From a virus: 38,361 nt of DNA. The stretch lies in the IMG/VR virus record IMGVR_UViG_3300043424_000137, positions 1 to 38,361 of that record; one strand, 5' to 3'. The translations under genes and the position numbers were made by a program. Positions 12,293 through 19,956 of the stretch are shown here, one piece after another. The stretch's first letter is position 1. Every line of letters begins with the position of its first letter. The notes under the pieces were generated by a model. That model saw only the letters and a list, made by a program, of their open reading frames with translations. It was not told the origin of the DNA and did not search any database.

Positions 12293-12528
12293 CCTACATC
12301 CTCCGTATCGGCCCGTGGCACGTCGGGCCGTTTTCAACCCATCTCGCCGCCAGCCACTTCGCGGAATCGCACGGCTGCGACGACTACACGATGATCCCCA
12401 TGGATGATCCGGCCGAGGCGCCCGGCAAGATCTATCGGCTGCGGATGGGCGATCTGGCGCATCCCATGAAAAAAAGCGCCGGCTGCTTAAACCGGCGCCC
12501 TGACCTCAGCTCTCCGATTGAACGCTAG
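12289..12528 (+). CDS. 79-residue protein whose 3' end carries the opposing terminator
   Basis: MTYILRIGPWHVGPFSTHLA ... FAESHGCDDYTMIPMDDPAE ... KIYRLRMGDL is a compact alpha/beta sequence. The last 19 or so codons (from KKSAGC) are written over the rho-independent terminator of the leftward arm, so the C-terminal tail may be incidental. Its TAG overlaps the stop of dCTP deaminase in one CTAG. Confidence 0.55.
   Translation: MTYILRIGPWHVGPFSTHLAASHFAESHGCDDYTMIPMDDPAEAPGKIYRLRMGDLAHPMKKSAGCLNRRPDLSSPIER
12469..12498 (-). terminator. Rho-independent terminator of the leftward arm
   Basis: Read leftward: GCGCCGG (12498-12492), 9-base loop, CCGGCGC (12482-12476), then seven T (12475-12469). 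It lies just past the dCTP deaminase stop and is a textbook terminator for the late operon, located inside the coding sequence of the opposing gene. Confidence 0.85.
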
Positions 12529-13040
12529 CCCTTGGATGCGGTGACGCCAAGGTCTGCGTTATATCTTCCAGATTCCGCGTAGCTGCGCTCAACGCTCCCG
12601 CTCACAAGGATGAACTTGAGCTGGCCAAACTTCATACCGGGCCAGATGCCGAGCGGATGCAGGCGGCGCTGATTGCAGATCTCCATCGTGAGCCTGCTGC
12701 CATACCATCCTGGATCACACCAGCCGGCCTCAGCGTGATCCCAGCCCTCGCGTGCGCGGCTTGACTTCAGCACGAACTGAGCGCCGACGTGATTCGGCAG
12801 GTTGAAGATCTCGCGCGTTTCCGCCAGGAAGAACTCACCCGGCTGGATCAGATACGGATCATCTGCCGTGTGGCCGAGGATATCCACCACCTGCAGCTCA
12901 GGCGTCTCTGGCACCTCGATCATGATCCGGCTGCCTAGGGTCACATCCAAGCTGGCCGGGTTCAGCAGATCTTCATCGAATGGCATCACCATGGCGTGCT
13001 GTTTGCACAGCCGCCGGATCTCGTGGTCAGGAACGAGCAC
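12525..13040 (-). CDS. dcd: dCTP deaminase / dUTPase-superfamily protein
   Basis: A 171-residue trimeric nucleotide enzyme; dCTP deaminases turn dCTP into dUTP for thymidylate synthesis. Visible motifs: NPASLDVTLG (27-36), LIQPGEFFLAETRE (64-77), KSSRAREGW (92-100), AGWCDPGWYGSRLTMEICN (105-123) with the catalytic Glu120, the barrel turn WPGMKFGQLKF (133-143), and the C-terminal AESGRYNADLG (155-165) that closes over the substrate. The missing 'R-x-G' context leaves open bifunctional deaminase/dUTPase activity. It is the last gene of the leftward arm, seven bases after the endolysin. Confidence 0.88.
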   Translation of the reverse strand: MLVPDHEIRRLCKQHAMVMPFDEDLLNPASLDVTLGSRIMIEVPETPELQVVDILGHTADDPYLIQPGEFFLAETREIFNLPNHVGAQFVLKSSRAREGWDHAEAGWCDPGWYGSRLTMEICNQRRLHPLGIWPGMKFGQLKFILVSGSVERSYAESGRYNADLGVTASKG

Positions 13041-13046
13041 AGGCCC

Positions 13047-14126
13047 TCAATAATCCCAGCGCACCTTAGGTCGGCCTTGACGGATGCCTAGATGGATGAA
13101 GCCTTTATATGCGCCATAGCCCAGCGAGTGCGGCCAGTGCTTGTCGCACCAGTTCTGCACCACGTAGGTATCCTCGCCATCGATGTAGAAATCAACTGCA
13201 CCGCATCCGGGTTTGTAGAGGTGCTCGCTGTTGCTGGCACCACCGGCCTGCGCGTTGATCGCCTCTGGCCGATAGCCGGATGTGATCACGATTGGCCGCC
13301 CGCCAAACTGCACGCGCACCCGCTCCAAGAATGCCGCCAGCTCAGCAGCAATATCGAGCTGCCCCTGATTCTGGAATCTGCGGGCCTCCTGATCCAGCGC
13401 GAATTCCCCAAGCCTGATGTGAGGAGTGATCCGCGCAGAGAACGGGCTGTTGGGCCGTAGCTTTGCAGTTTCAGGTTCCGCTATGGCTTGGTGCTGTCCC
13501 CACAGCTTGCCTTCTGCACGGCGCCGCCGCAGCAGGCCAGCCTCCACATTGGTGCCAGGGTTCCTGTACAACTCAAGCGCTGCAGGCACCGCGGCCCAGT
13601 TGCGTTCACGCAGGCATTTGCTGATGGTCTCGAATCCAGCGGAACCGTAAAAGCCAGCGCCAAGGTTGTAGGCGAAGCTCACCAGCGCAGAACGCTGATC
13701 GTCATCCATCACATTCCAATGCGGCACGGTGGTGCGCAACTTGTCTGTGATGCGGTCGATCTCAAGGCGCAGCAGCATATCGGCTTCGATCACGTTGATC
13801 ATGTCGCCACGCTTCACGGGCGTGCCGTTGCTGTAGCGCGTGGTGCCATAGCCGATGGTCCACGGCTCACCACCGCTGAGCGGATCGGGGTAGGCGCTGA
13901 GGTGACAGCCCTCAAACTCCTTGATCAATGCGATGGCCGCGGCCAGATCGGTCTGCTTGCCGTCTTGGCTCCAGGTTTGGAACCAGTCCCGATCGCGCCG
14001 CATCACGGCGTCGTATGCATTGGCGGCCAGATCAGCCTCTAGCTGCTGGATTGCTGCAGCCTGATGCGGCTGGCCCTTGTAGTACTTGAACAGCTGTTGC
14101 AGTGTGATCGGCGCGTCGTTCGCCAT
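13047..14126 (-). CDS. Two-domain endolysin: GH24 lysozyme plus M15 peptidase
   Basis: A 359-residue lysis enzyme. Domain 1 (about 60-210) is a T4-lysozyme-type muramidase: IKEFEGCHLSAYPDP with Glu72 and Asp81, then WTIGYGTT with Thr95/96, then ALVSFAYNLGAG. Domain 2 (about 230-359) is an M15 (VanY/DacA-type) zinc peptidase: GYRPEAINAQAGGASNSEH with His302, GAVDFYIDG with Asp312, and FIHLGIR with His345. Cutting both the glycan and the peptide suits a thick cyanobacterial wall. There is no signal peptide; export probably depends on one of the small membrane genes just upstream (14130-14276, 14279-14530). Confidence 0.9.
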   Translation of the reverse strand: MANDAPITLQQLFKYYKGQPHQAAAIQQLEADLAANAYDAVMRRDRDWFQTWSQDGKQTDLAAAIALIKEFEGCHLSAYPDPLSGGEPWTIGYGTTRYSNGTPVKRGDMINVIEADMLLRLEIDRITDKLRTTVPHWNVMDDDQRSALVSFAYNLGAGFYGSAGFETISKCLRERNWAAVPAALELYRNPGTNVEAGLLRRRRAEGKLWGQHQAIAEPETAKLRPNSPFSARITPHIRLGEFALDQEARRFQNQGQLDIAAELAAFLERVRVQFGGRPIVITSGYRPEAINAQAGGASNSEHLYKPGCGAVDFYIDGEDTYVVQNWCDKHWPHSLGYGAYKGFIHLGIRQGRPKVRWDY

Positions 14127-14129
14127 GAT

Positions 14130-14276
14130 TCAGCGGCGTTGCTTTGGGAAGGCGATGCGGAGCGCTTGAAAGATCAGCTGCACCCAGCTGTTGGACTTCA
14201 GCGGTGAGACGGCGATGATCTCAGAACCTGCCGCCACGACGATGGCGACGATGGCGATTGTGGTTGCCTGATCCAT
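14130..14276 (-). CDS. 48-residue membrane protein (candidate holin)
   Basis: MDQATTIAIVAIVVAAGSEI then IAVSPLKSNSWVQLIFQALRIAFPKQRR: one transmembrane helix, a Pro-containing turn, a second amphipathic helix and a basic tail. It lies two bases after the 14279-14530 gene and three before the endolysin, the usual place for a holin. I recall the same small protein in cyanophages. The holin role is an inference. Confidence 0.65.
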   Translation of the reverse strand: MDQATTIAIVAIVVAAGSEIIAVSPLKSNSWVQLIFQALRIAFPKQRR

Positions 14277-14278
14277 GG

Positions 14279-14530
14279 CTAAGGAGATGGCGGTCGTGCT
14301 TCCAACCTAGAGACCCGCTGCTCTACCGTCGATAGCCGGCCGAACGTCTCTTTCCGATCTTCCTTGATGTCGGTGTGAAGCACCTCGAGCTGCGAGGCGA
14401 TGTGCTCAACAGCTGAGGTCAGGCGTATAACGGCCTCACGGGCTTCATCTGATTTGCGGCTGAAGCCAGCAGCACCCATGGCTGCGACGGAAATTGACGC
14501 GCCGGCAATGGCTGCGATGACTTCGATCAT
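14279..14530 (-). CDS. 83-residue membrane/coiled-coil protein (candidate holin or spanin-like)
   Basis: The N-terminal membrane segment IEVIAAIAGASISVAAMGAA (2-21) is followed by a long heptad-like helix (EAVIRLTSAVEHIASQLEVL ... RLSTVEQRVSRLEA). An inner-membrane anchor with an extended coiled coil resembles i-spanins or pinholin-associated proteins. It is next to the candidate holin and endolysin. Similar genes are recalled in cyanophage lysis clusters. Confidence 0.65.
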   Translation of the reverse strand: MIEVIAAIAGASISVAAMGAAGFSRKSDEAREAVIRLTSAVEHIASQLEVLHTDIKEDRKETFGRLSTVEQRVSRLEARPPSP

Positions 14531-14555
14531 GGCGCCATGGGGGTACGGGTTCAGT

Positions 14556-14693
14556 TTACCGACCCTGCCCGCGTAGGGATTTCTTACCGCGACGCCGGGG
14601 GCGGGAGTGTTGGCCGTAGCCCTGCCGTGTGGTCTTAGGCGGTCCGGGCTGATGATCGATCCGCGCGGTACCGGTCTTGGCTTTTACTGCCAT
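14556..14693 (-). CDS. 45-residue highly basic cyanophage protein
   Basis: MAVKAKTGTARIDHQPGPPK then TTRQGYGQHSRPRRRGKK and a GQGR end: Lys/Arg-rich and probably unstructured. I recall near-identical short proteins in many cyanophage structural regions. It may bind DNA or be a structural filler; function unknown. ATG at 14693 lies within the end of the 14684-14998 gene. Confidence 0.7.
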   Translation of the reverse strand: MAVKAKTGTARIDHQPGPPKTTRQGYGQHSRPRRRGKKSLRGQGR

Positions 14694-14998
14694 GGCACGC
14701 CTGCCTGCTTAGTGGGCTGCCGTTGCTCGTCGATCTGACTGTCGAGTGCGGCGTGGATTTCGAGCACCTTCTTATCGCCCAGCTTTTGCAGCACCCAGGC
14801 GACCACCACATCCTCAGTCAGTTCGGAGTAGGGGATCAGGCTGCCTTCAGGGCGCTCCAGCCCAAGGCTGCCGTAGGCGCCAGCGGAGTAGACCGCATCA
14901 TCGCTTTTGGCGTCCACGGTGTAGTGAGCAACGAAAACGTAACCGTCGCTTGTCTCTCTTTCGAGCTGAGCGATGCGCCAAGTGTAGGTGTTAGCCAT
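14684..14998 (-). CDS. Cyanophage conserved structural-region protein (MANTYTW family)
   Basis: A 104-residue protein, start MANTYTWRI at 14998; an upstream ATG at 15013 adds only five residues. Features: AQLERETSDGYVFVAHYTVDA, YSAGAYGSLGLERPEGSLIPYSELTEDVVVAWVLQKLG and a final VPWQ. I recall this family next to tail genes in many cyanophages; it may be a tail-associated or receptor-region accessory. The beta-strand start and helical end fit a small structural protein. Confidence 0.75.
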   Translation of the reverse strand: MANTYTWRIAQLERETSDGYVFVAHYTVDAKSDDAVYSAGAYGSLGLERPEGSLIPYSELTEDVVVAWVLQKLGDKKVLEIHAALDSQIDEQRQPTKQAGVPWQ

Positions 14999-15062
14999 GG
15001 ATGGGGTGGTCATGTGGTGAGGTTAGCTGGGGTGAGCAGTGACGTGGACTAGGGGCTTTGCT

Positions 15063-15102
15063 CAAAAACGTGTCTGGCTGACAAAGAATGTGCCTGCCAG
15101 AC
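15063..15102 (-). terminator. Weak terminator-like hairpin after the HNH gene
   Basis: Leftward reading: GTCTGGC (15102-15096), 17-base loop, GCCAGAC (15078-15072), then ACACG and five T (15067-15063). The large loop makes it weak. It lies in the 120-bp gap between the homing-type HNH gene and the MANTYTW gene. Confidence 0.4.
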
Positions 15103-15133
15103 TCATGCTGCGCAAAACCAGTATTGAAGGGGA

Positions 15134-15649
15134 CTACGACTGTTGGCTGGCATCAATGTAGGCAGCCACTGCCTTGAGTTCAGCAGCGGTCGCGTCTGTT
15201 TTGATCATGTTGGCTCGCAATGAGATCACAGCCACATTGCCGGGCACGTAGCCCTTGCTGTTGTCGATACGGTCAAGACTTGGCGAGCTGCCAATGTCTT
15301 CACGGTTGGAGCGCCCAGCACCAACACGAGCTTCAAGCTTGATATCAAGCGCAGGGCAAAACTCAGGAATCACAATGTCGTCCACCGTGATGCTGCACTC
15401 AAGCCCATTTTGCTTGGCACGGCTGCGGGCTGCATAAAGCAACTTGAGCCGTGGATCCATGTTGAGATACTTGTTGATCTCGCAATGGCGGCAGCGCGAC
15501 AGGCGCCCGATGCCAAGGATGTCTTTCTTGGCACTTCTGGTTGGCGCCAGCTTGTAGAAGTCAGTCTGCGGCTTGTGTTCACCGCAGACCCTGCACTTAC
15601 GTAGCACTGGACATTCAATTACCACGTGCTGATCGCTGTGCGCTTCCAT
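15134..15649 (-). CDS. Homing-type HNH endonuclease with N-terminal zinc ribbons
   Basis: A 171-residue protein from MEAHSDQHVV at 15649 (a start at 15694 would overlap the fibre gene further). CRVCGEHKPQTDFYK and CRHCEINKY form zinc knuckles. The middle CSITVDDIVIPEFCPALDIKLE and the end SPSLDRIDNSKGYVPGNVAVISLRANMIKTDATAAELKAV carry the D-R-I-D / GN-V / AN-x-x-K signature of phage HNH-like endonucleases. Its position directly after the fibre gene, overlapping its 3' end, suits a mobile gene. Lower GC and a spare neighbourhood support insertion. Confidence 0.82.
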   Translation of the reverse strand: MEAHSDQHVVIECPVLRKCRVCGEHKPQTDFYKLAPTRSAKKDILGIGRLSRCRHCEINKYLNMDPRLKLLYAARSRAKQNGLECSITVDDIVIPEFCPALDIKLEARVGAGRSNREDIGSSPSLDRIDNSKGYVPGNVAVISLRANMIKTDATAAELKAVAAYIDASQQS

Positions 15650-16962
15650 GTATTCGTAGCAGTACAAACGTAGATGTAGCTTGCATCCCAGCAAATCTCG
15701 CCGGCAGTGCCGGCGGCTGTTGCGGATGCAGGGGTCTTAGCAGTTGCAACTCTAATCCGGTCGCCGTTCACTTGAAGCAGTGCGCCACCACTGTCTGAGC
15801 TAGCTCCAACTAAGAGCCTGCCGCTGGAGTCGATGCGGGCTTTTTCGCTAGCAGAAAGTACCCCGGTCCAAAAGGAGATTGTTCCTCCGCTGCCACCGTT
15901 AGCAAAAGTCTTAAACTTCAGATCTATATTCGTGTTGCCATGCGATATGCCCGTGTAACCACTCTCCTGAATGATGCTATACCGGACTGTATTTGAAGCC
16001 TCTCCAATGGCGAGAACTGGCGTTGAATCAGAAAGTGATTGCTGCAGATGAAGCAAACCCTGAGGGGCACTGGAGCCAATCCCTACAAGCCCTGCGGAGG
16101 TGATGCGCAGGCGTTCGCCTAAGACTCCCCCAGAACGAGTTTTAAATCCTAAGTTTCCTGCCGTTGCGGAACTCTCTAGCACTCCTGTAATTGCTGCCCC
16201 AGGAGTTGGAGTTGATCCGCTTAAGGCACCAATTTGTATTTCCTGCCCCGCATCCCCAACGACTCCAACATTTAGTGCACGAAAAACACCTATGGCAGGA
16301 AAATCGGTTGAAGAGACGTGTAGAGGAAAGCTAGGCGAACTACTCCCTATGCCTACGAGCCCTGCCGAGGTGATGCGCAGGCGTTCGCTGCCGTCTGTAT
16401 AGAATGTCTGGAAATAACCAGCAGCGCTTGCGCCGCTAAACTGTCGAAATTCTCCGGTTGAATAATTAAGCGAAAAGCCAGCCCTTTCAGCATATCCCAG
16501 TACGGCCGGCCTAAATACAAGCTTGGAGGATGTGTTCAGTTCATCGTCAATATTGATGGCGGGAGTATTTCCGCGCACGCTAAACAAACTGGTAGGGCTT
16601 GCGCCAACACCAACATTCCCACTCGCATCCACGAACAACCTGCCAGTGCCATTAGTGCTGATGGCTACTTGGTCTGCGCCGGGGGAGTAAATGCCGGTGT
16701 TGGGGTCACCAGTGAAGCTCACCGATGGCGCACCAGCGCTGCCCAGTGGCATCAGCAGCTGGCTATACGGATAAACGCCGCTGCCAGGGATCAAGCCCGA
16801 ATAGCTCAGGCTTGTCCATGCCGTGCTACCCGTGCCAATCTTGATCTTGCCCGTATCGCTTTCGACGCCAATTTCACCAGCCAGTAGCGTTGGATTCTCT
16901 GCCGTCCAGTTGGCAGCAGTGTCGTACCGTTGCTTTTGAAGGGCTGAAAGCGTGATGGTCAT
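15619..16962 (-). CDS. Tail fibre / receptor-binding protein
   Basis: A 447-residue fibre. Its N terminus YDTAANWTAENPTLLAGEIGVESDTGKIKIGTGSTAWTSL is the trimeric knob domain found at the start of major-tropism-determinant-like and other phage fibres. The rest is Gly/Ser-rich beta repeats with SERLRITSAGLVGIGSS occurring twice (near 193 and 283) and a third, looser copy (ARIDSSGRLLVGASS). No S74 chaperone domain ends it. It begins four bases into the tail gene at 16959 and closes the tail module. It probably binds the host surface. Confidence 0.85.
   Translation of the reverse strand: MTITLSALQKQRYDTAANWTAENPTLLAGEIGVESDTGKIKIGTGSTAWTSLSYSGLIPGSGVYPYSQLLMPLGSAGAPSVSFTGDPNTGIYSPGADQVAISTNGTGRLFVDASGNVGVGASPTSLFSVRGNTPAINIDDELNTSSKLVFRPAVLGYAERAGFSLNYSTGEFRQFSGASAAGYFQTFYTDGSERLRITSAGLVGIGSSSPSFPLHVSSTDFPAIGVFRALNVGVVGDAGQEIQIGALSGSTPTPGAAITGVLESSATAGNLGFKTRSGGVLGERLRITSAGLVGIGSSAPQGLLHLQQSLSDSTPVLAIGEASNTVRYSIIQESGYTGISHGNTNIDLKFKTFANGGSGGTISFWTGVLSASEKARIDSSGRLLVGASSDSGGALLQVNGDRIRVATAKTPASATAAGTAGEICWDASYIYVCTATNTWKRTAISTW
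16098..16118 (-). repeat. 21-bp repeat in fibre gene, copy 1
   Basis: Encodes the ERLRIT block; identical to 16368-16388. It reflects repeat units of the fibre shaft and could recombine. Confidence 0.8.
16368..16388 (-). repeat. 21-bp repeat in fibre gene, copy 2
   Basis: Identical to 16098-16118, 270 bases (90 codons) away and in frame, so loss of one unit would keep the reading frame. Confidence 0.8.
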
Positions 16963-17459
16963 GTTGCCCCCGGCGGAAAGATTAGATAGTCTCGCGCAGG
17001 CGATGCCGCTGCGCCACCTGCGTTCAGGATATAGTCTCTTGCTGGCGTGGCATCAGCATCAGCTGCATCAAACACCAGATCGCCGGTGTTGATCGCATAG
17101 GTGGTCAGCTCAACCTCAACGCTCCATAGATCGCAGGATCCATCTGTGATGACTGGCGGGCCGCCATAGCGCCATGCGTAATCACTGAGGATCGGAATCG
17201 GCGGCGTGGCGTAGCCGTTCCATACTTCCTCCGAGAGATAGAAGATATCAAACGTGCCCTGCCGATCTATGTAGTGAGCCTTGATCAGATCAAGGTCTGC
17301 CTCGCTGATGTTGTTGAAGGCCAGCTGCAGCGTCTGCGCGATCCGGCGGTTGCCCTGCCGGTAACCGCTATTCATGCCTGACAGGCTCACCTGCTGCTGC
17401 TGCGGCACATCACCAGGGATGTAAACGCGTGCGGATGGAATCAGAGCAGGGAATGCCAT
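16959..17459 (-). CDS. Tail-tip protein, paralogue B
   Basis: A 166-residue protein: FPALIPSARVYIPGDVPQQQ, IAQTLQLAFNNISEADLDLIKAHYIDRQGTFDIFYLSEEVWNGYATPP, YAWRYGGPP. It is clearly homologous to the upstream gene (17462-17836) and adds a C-terminal extension with a repeated SPARDYL/TPARDYI phrase. It lies between the tip (J-like) protein and the fibre, so probably links fibre to tip. The exact function is not known to me. Confidence 0.75.
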   Translation of the reverse strand: MAFPALIPSARVYIPGDVPQQQQVSLSGMNSGYRQGNRRIAQTLQLAFNNISEADLDLIKAHYIDRQGTFDIFYLSEEVWNGYATPPIPILSDYAWRYGGPPVITDGSCDLWSVEVELTTYAINTGDLVFDAADADATPARDYILNAGGAAASPARDYLIFPPGAT

Positions 17460-17461
17460 GG

Positions 17462-17836
17462 CTAGAGGGGCACCGTCTCAAGCTCGATGCTGATGTTGTA
17501 TCGACGTGGCGCTGCGATGTCCACGCCAAATGGCCCGGTGTAGCGCCACTGATAACTGGCCGAGCTGACAGGCGGTGTGGTGTATCCGCCCCACACCTCA
17601 GCCGATAAATCGAATGGGATCAGGCTGCCCTCTTGGCCAGCGTAGTGATCCAACAGCTGCTGCGCTTCGGATTCCGTCAAATACTCATAGCCGATGCTCA
17701 GCGTCTGGGCGATGTAGGAGCTGCCCTGCTTGAAGCGCACCTCACCACCGCTGCTGCCGACGTATTGCTGCTGCGGTATGTCGCCCAGCGAGAGCGCCCG
17801 TGTACGCGGTGCCAGTGAGGGGAAGGTGGCCATCAC
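17462..17836 (-). CDS. Tail-tip protein, paralogue A
   Basis: A 124-residue protein: FPSLAPRTRALSLGDIPQQQ, IAQTLSIGYEYLTESEAQQLLDHYAGQEGSLIPFDLSAEVWGGYTTPP, YQWRYTGPF. It shares the GDxPQQQ, IAQTL, HY, EVW-GY-TPP and WRY-GP positions with the next gene, so the two are a tandem duplication. It starts at ATG 17836 overlapping the J-like gene's stop. Probably a minor tail protein. Confidence 0.75.
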   Translation of the reverse strand: MMATFPSLAPRTRALSLGDIPQQQYVGSSGGEVRFKQGSSYIAQTLSIGYEYLTESEAQQLLDHYAGQEGSLIPFDLSAEVWGGYTTPPVSSASYQWRYTGPFGVDIAAPRRYNISIELETVPL

Positions 17837-19956
17837 ACCACTGTAAAGGTCCCATTCAGCACATCATTGCTGATGCGAGCAATGTTGCTGCCATTCACTG
17901 GGAACTGAGATGCTTCGATGCTGGTGGTGCCATCCGTCTGATGGTTGATCGCAGTGATTTGATACCACTCGATTTCGGTGCGGTTGTCGCCAGTGCTTGT
18001 GATGCGCTGCCGTTCGATCTTGATCACATCAGTTGGGATCAGGCCAGCAGTCGAAAGTGGCGTGGCGAAGCTGATCGTATGGAGAGCAAAGCGTCGCCGC
18101 GCTAGGAAGTGCTTGGCATAGATCACAGCATGATTGCGATTGGCACAAAAGTCAGACATATCGAACTGCTCCACCGGGGCATCCAAGCTCACGCCGCTGT
18201 AACGCACCTGCACGCTTTGCTGTGTGCCGATGGAAGCCGGATCGTTCAAGCGATACAGGACAGTCGCATTCACGTCGGTTTTGTCAGCTGCCGCCACATA
18301 GGTCTTGCTGAATGACCCTGGCAGGATCTCATCCTCGGTAAACGTGGCGGCTGGCGTGAGTGCCGTCACGTCGATTTCTTGGCTGCCATTCAATGGCAGC
18401 AGCGGCTCGAAACGATATTGCCCGCCGTTGGACTGGAAGGACAGCAGGAAATAGGGTGCGGTCTCGCTGAGGAACTCCACGATATTCAGCGCATCCGAGA
18501 TCACACCATTGAAGTGGAGGCTGTACTCATCACAGAAGGCTGCCAGATCCTCCATGTTCCCTGTGTAAATCGGCGCTGCCACATCAGGATCGGTGTTGCT
18601 CGTGCGCTTATAGATCGTGAACAGATACATCGCCAAGTCAACCAGCTGATTGCTGGCACCTTGCGTGTAGACGCCGCTCACGAGGCCGACGCTATAAAGA
18701 TCAACGCTCACGCCCTGCTCGTAGTACACCGAAACCTGACGTGTAGTTGTGGGGTAGCTGCCAGACTCCGGCGGATCGTAGATATTGCCCACGACCTTCA
18801 AGAAAGTGATGTCCGCAAAGGCTGAGTTGTCAGCCGTTGGCGTGCTGGCTGGGTCAGCGTATTTGCTGACTACATATTCATACTGCACGCCTTCTAGCGT
18901 GCCACTGCTAGCCGGATAGCCAGGGTCGGCTTGGTTGTTGACGCCGCTGATGGTATAGACAGCAGAGACATTGCCAGATGATCCAATGCCGGTCCAAAAC
19001 GCAGCATCGGGCGCGTTGTAGCCAAACACAGCGACATAATCCTGCACCACACCAACAGCGCCTGCCACAGGCGCCGTGCCGTTTTGAATGTAGTGCGTTG
19101 AATAGTTAAAGGCAAATACGGTGTTTGTCGGTAAGCCGATGGCGGTGAAGTATGCAGTCGTCAGATCGTTGCCGGTTACGTTGTCGTAAACCTCAAGCGT
19201 TGCCTCAATGACCGAGTTAGTTACATCACCACTGCCGCGCGCAACGGTCCGATATTGCCAGTAGCTAGTGCTGAGATAATCTTGTCGTTCTGTCCAGTCG
19301 CCTGATGTGCTGATCGTGTCGGTCAAATAGGTGTAGGTGTCGTTGCCGCAATACAGCCCCGCGCCAAGGATCGGGCAAACGCTTGGATTGGTGGCAAGGT
19401 CTGCAGCGCTGTCATAGATCGCGCTGATCGTGATCGTTTGATCAGCCAAAAACGCCATGTTGCGCAAGCCAACCCACACGCGGTGCTTGACCGGGCTGCT
19501 GACGATCTCACCCTGGCTGACAGGAAACAGAAAGCTGCCTACAAACAACGCCGATCCAGCACGCGCCAGCGATGGTTGCACCCACACGCCGCCGTTATTG
19601 CTAACACGCTTCCCGAACACAATCGGCACCGTCTCGCCAGCTGTTGCGATGCGTTGCTGTGCGCCTAGATCAGCTTTAGGTGTCTTGCGGTTTTCCGGTG
19701 ATTTGTCTTGCTGTGTGACTGCTTGATTGGGTGCAGATCGGCGTTGAGTTGTTGCTTGAGCAACAATGAAACCAGAGCACGGCTTGCGGATTGGCACTAA
19801 CGGCGCCATTGGCTCTCGCTTGGTGATTTCCTTTTGCAGGAAATTATCTAGCAGGTTTTTTGCTGCAGCTGCATTTTGCTGCGCACCGCTAGAGCCAGAT
19901 CTATCGGATTGCGGTCTTAACGATCCAACAAAACCACTGCTAAAACTGCTTGTCAT
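17833..19956 (-). CDS. Tail tip / host-specificity (J-like) protein
   Basis: A 707-residue protein at the lambda gpJ position after the tape measure and small tail genes. After a low-complexity N-terminal stretch (Ser, Gln, Ala; 1-90) it has IATAGETVPIVFGKRVSNNGGVWV, typical of the J/TipJ family start. Later come an enzyme-tip-like region (MEDLAAFCDEYSLHFNGVISDA), FRFEP-type strands and DVIKIERQRITSTGDN. It forms the tail tip and contacts the receptor. It overlaps the downstream paralogue gene by four bases. Confidence 0.8.
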   Translation of the reverse strand: MTSSFSSGFVGSLRPQSDRSGSSGAQQNAAAAKNLLDNFLQKEITKREPMAPLVPIRKPCSGFIVAQATTQRRSAPNQAVTQQDKSPENRKTPKADLGAQQRIATAGETVPIVFGKRVSNNGGVWVQPSLARAGSALFVGSFLFPVSQGEIVSSPVKHRVWVGLRNMAFLADQTITISAIYDSAADLATNPSVCPILGAGLYCGNDTYTYLTDTISTSGDWTERQDYLSTSYWQYRTVARGSGDVTNSVIEATLEVYDNVTGNDLTTAYFTAIGLPTNTVFAFNYSTHYIQNGTAPVAGAVGVVQDYVAVFGYNAPDAAFWTGIGSSGNVSAVYTISGVNNQADPGYPASSGTLEGVQYEYVVSKYADPASTPTADNSAFADITFLKVVGNIYDPPESGSYPTTTRQVSVYYEQGVSVDLYSVGLVSGVYTQGASNQLVDLAMYLFTIYKRTSNTDPDVAAPIYTGNMEDLAAFCDEYSLHFNGVISDALNIVEFLSETAPYFLLSFQSNGGQYRFEPLLPLNGSQEIDVTALTPAATFTEDEILPGSFSKTYVAAADKTDVNATVLYRLNDPASIGTQQSVQVRYSGVSLDAPVEQFDMSDFCANRNHAVIYAKHFLARRRFALHTISFATPLSTAGLIPTDVIKIERQRITSTGDNRTEIEWYQITAINHQTDGTTSIEASQFPVNGSNIARISNDVLNGTFTVV

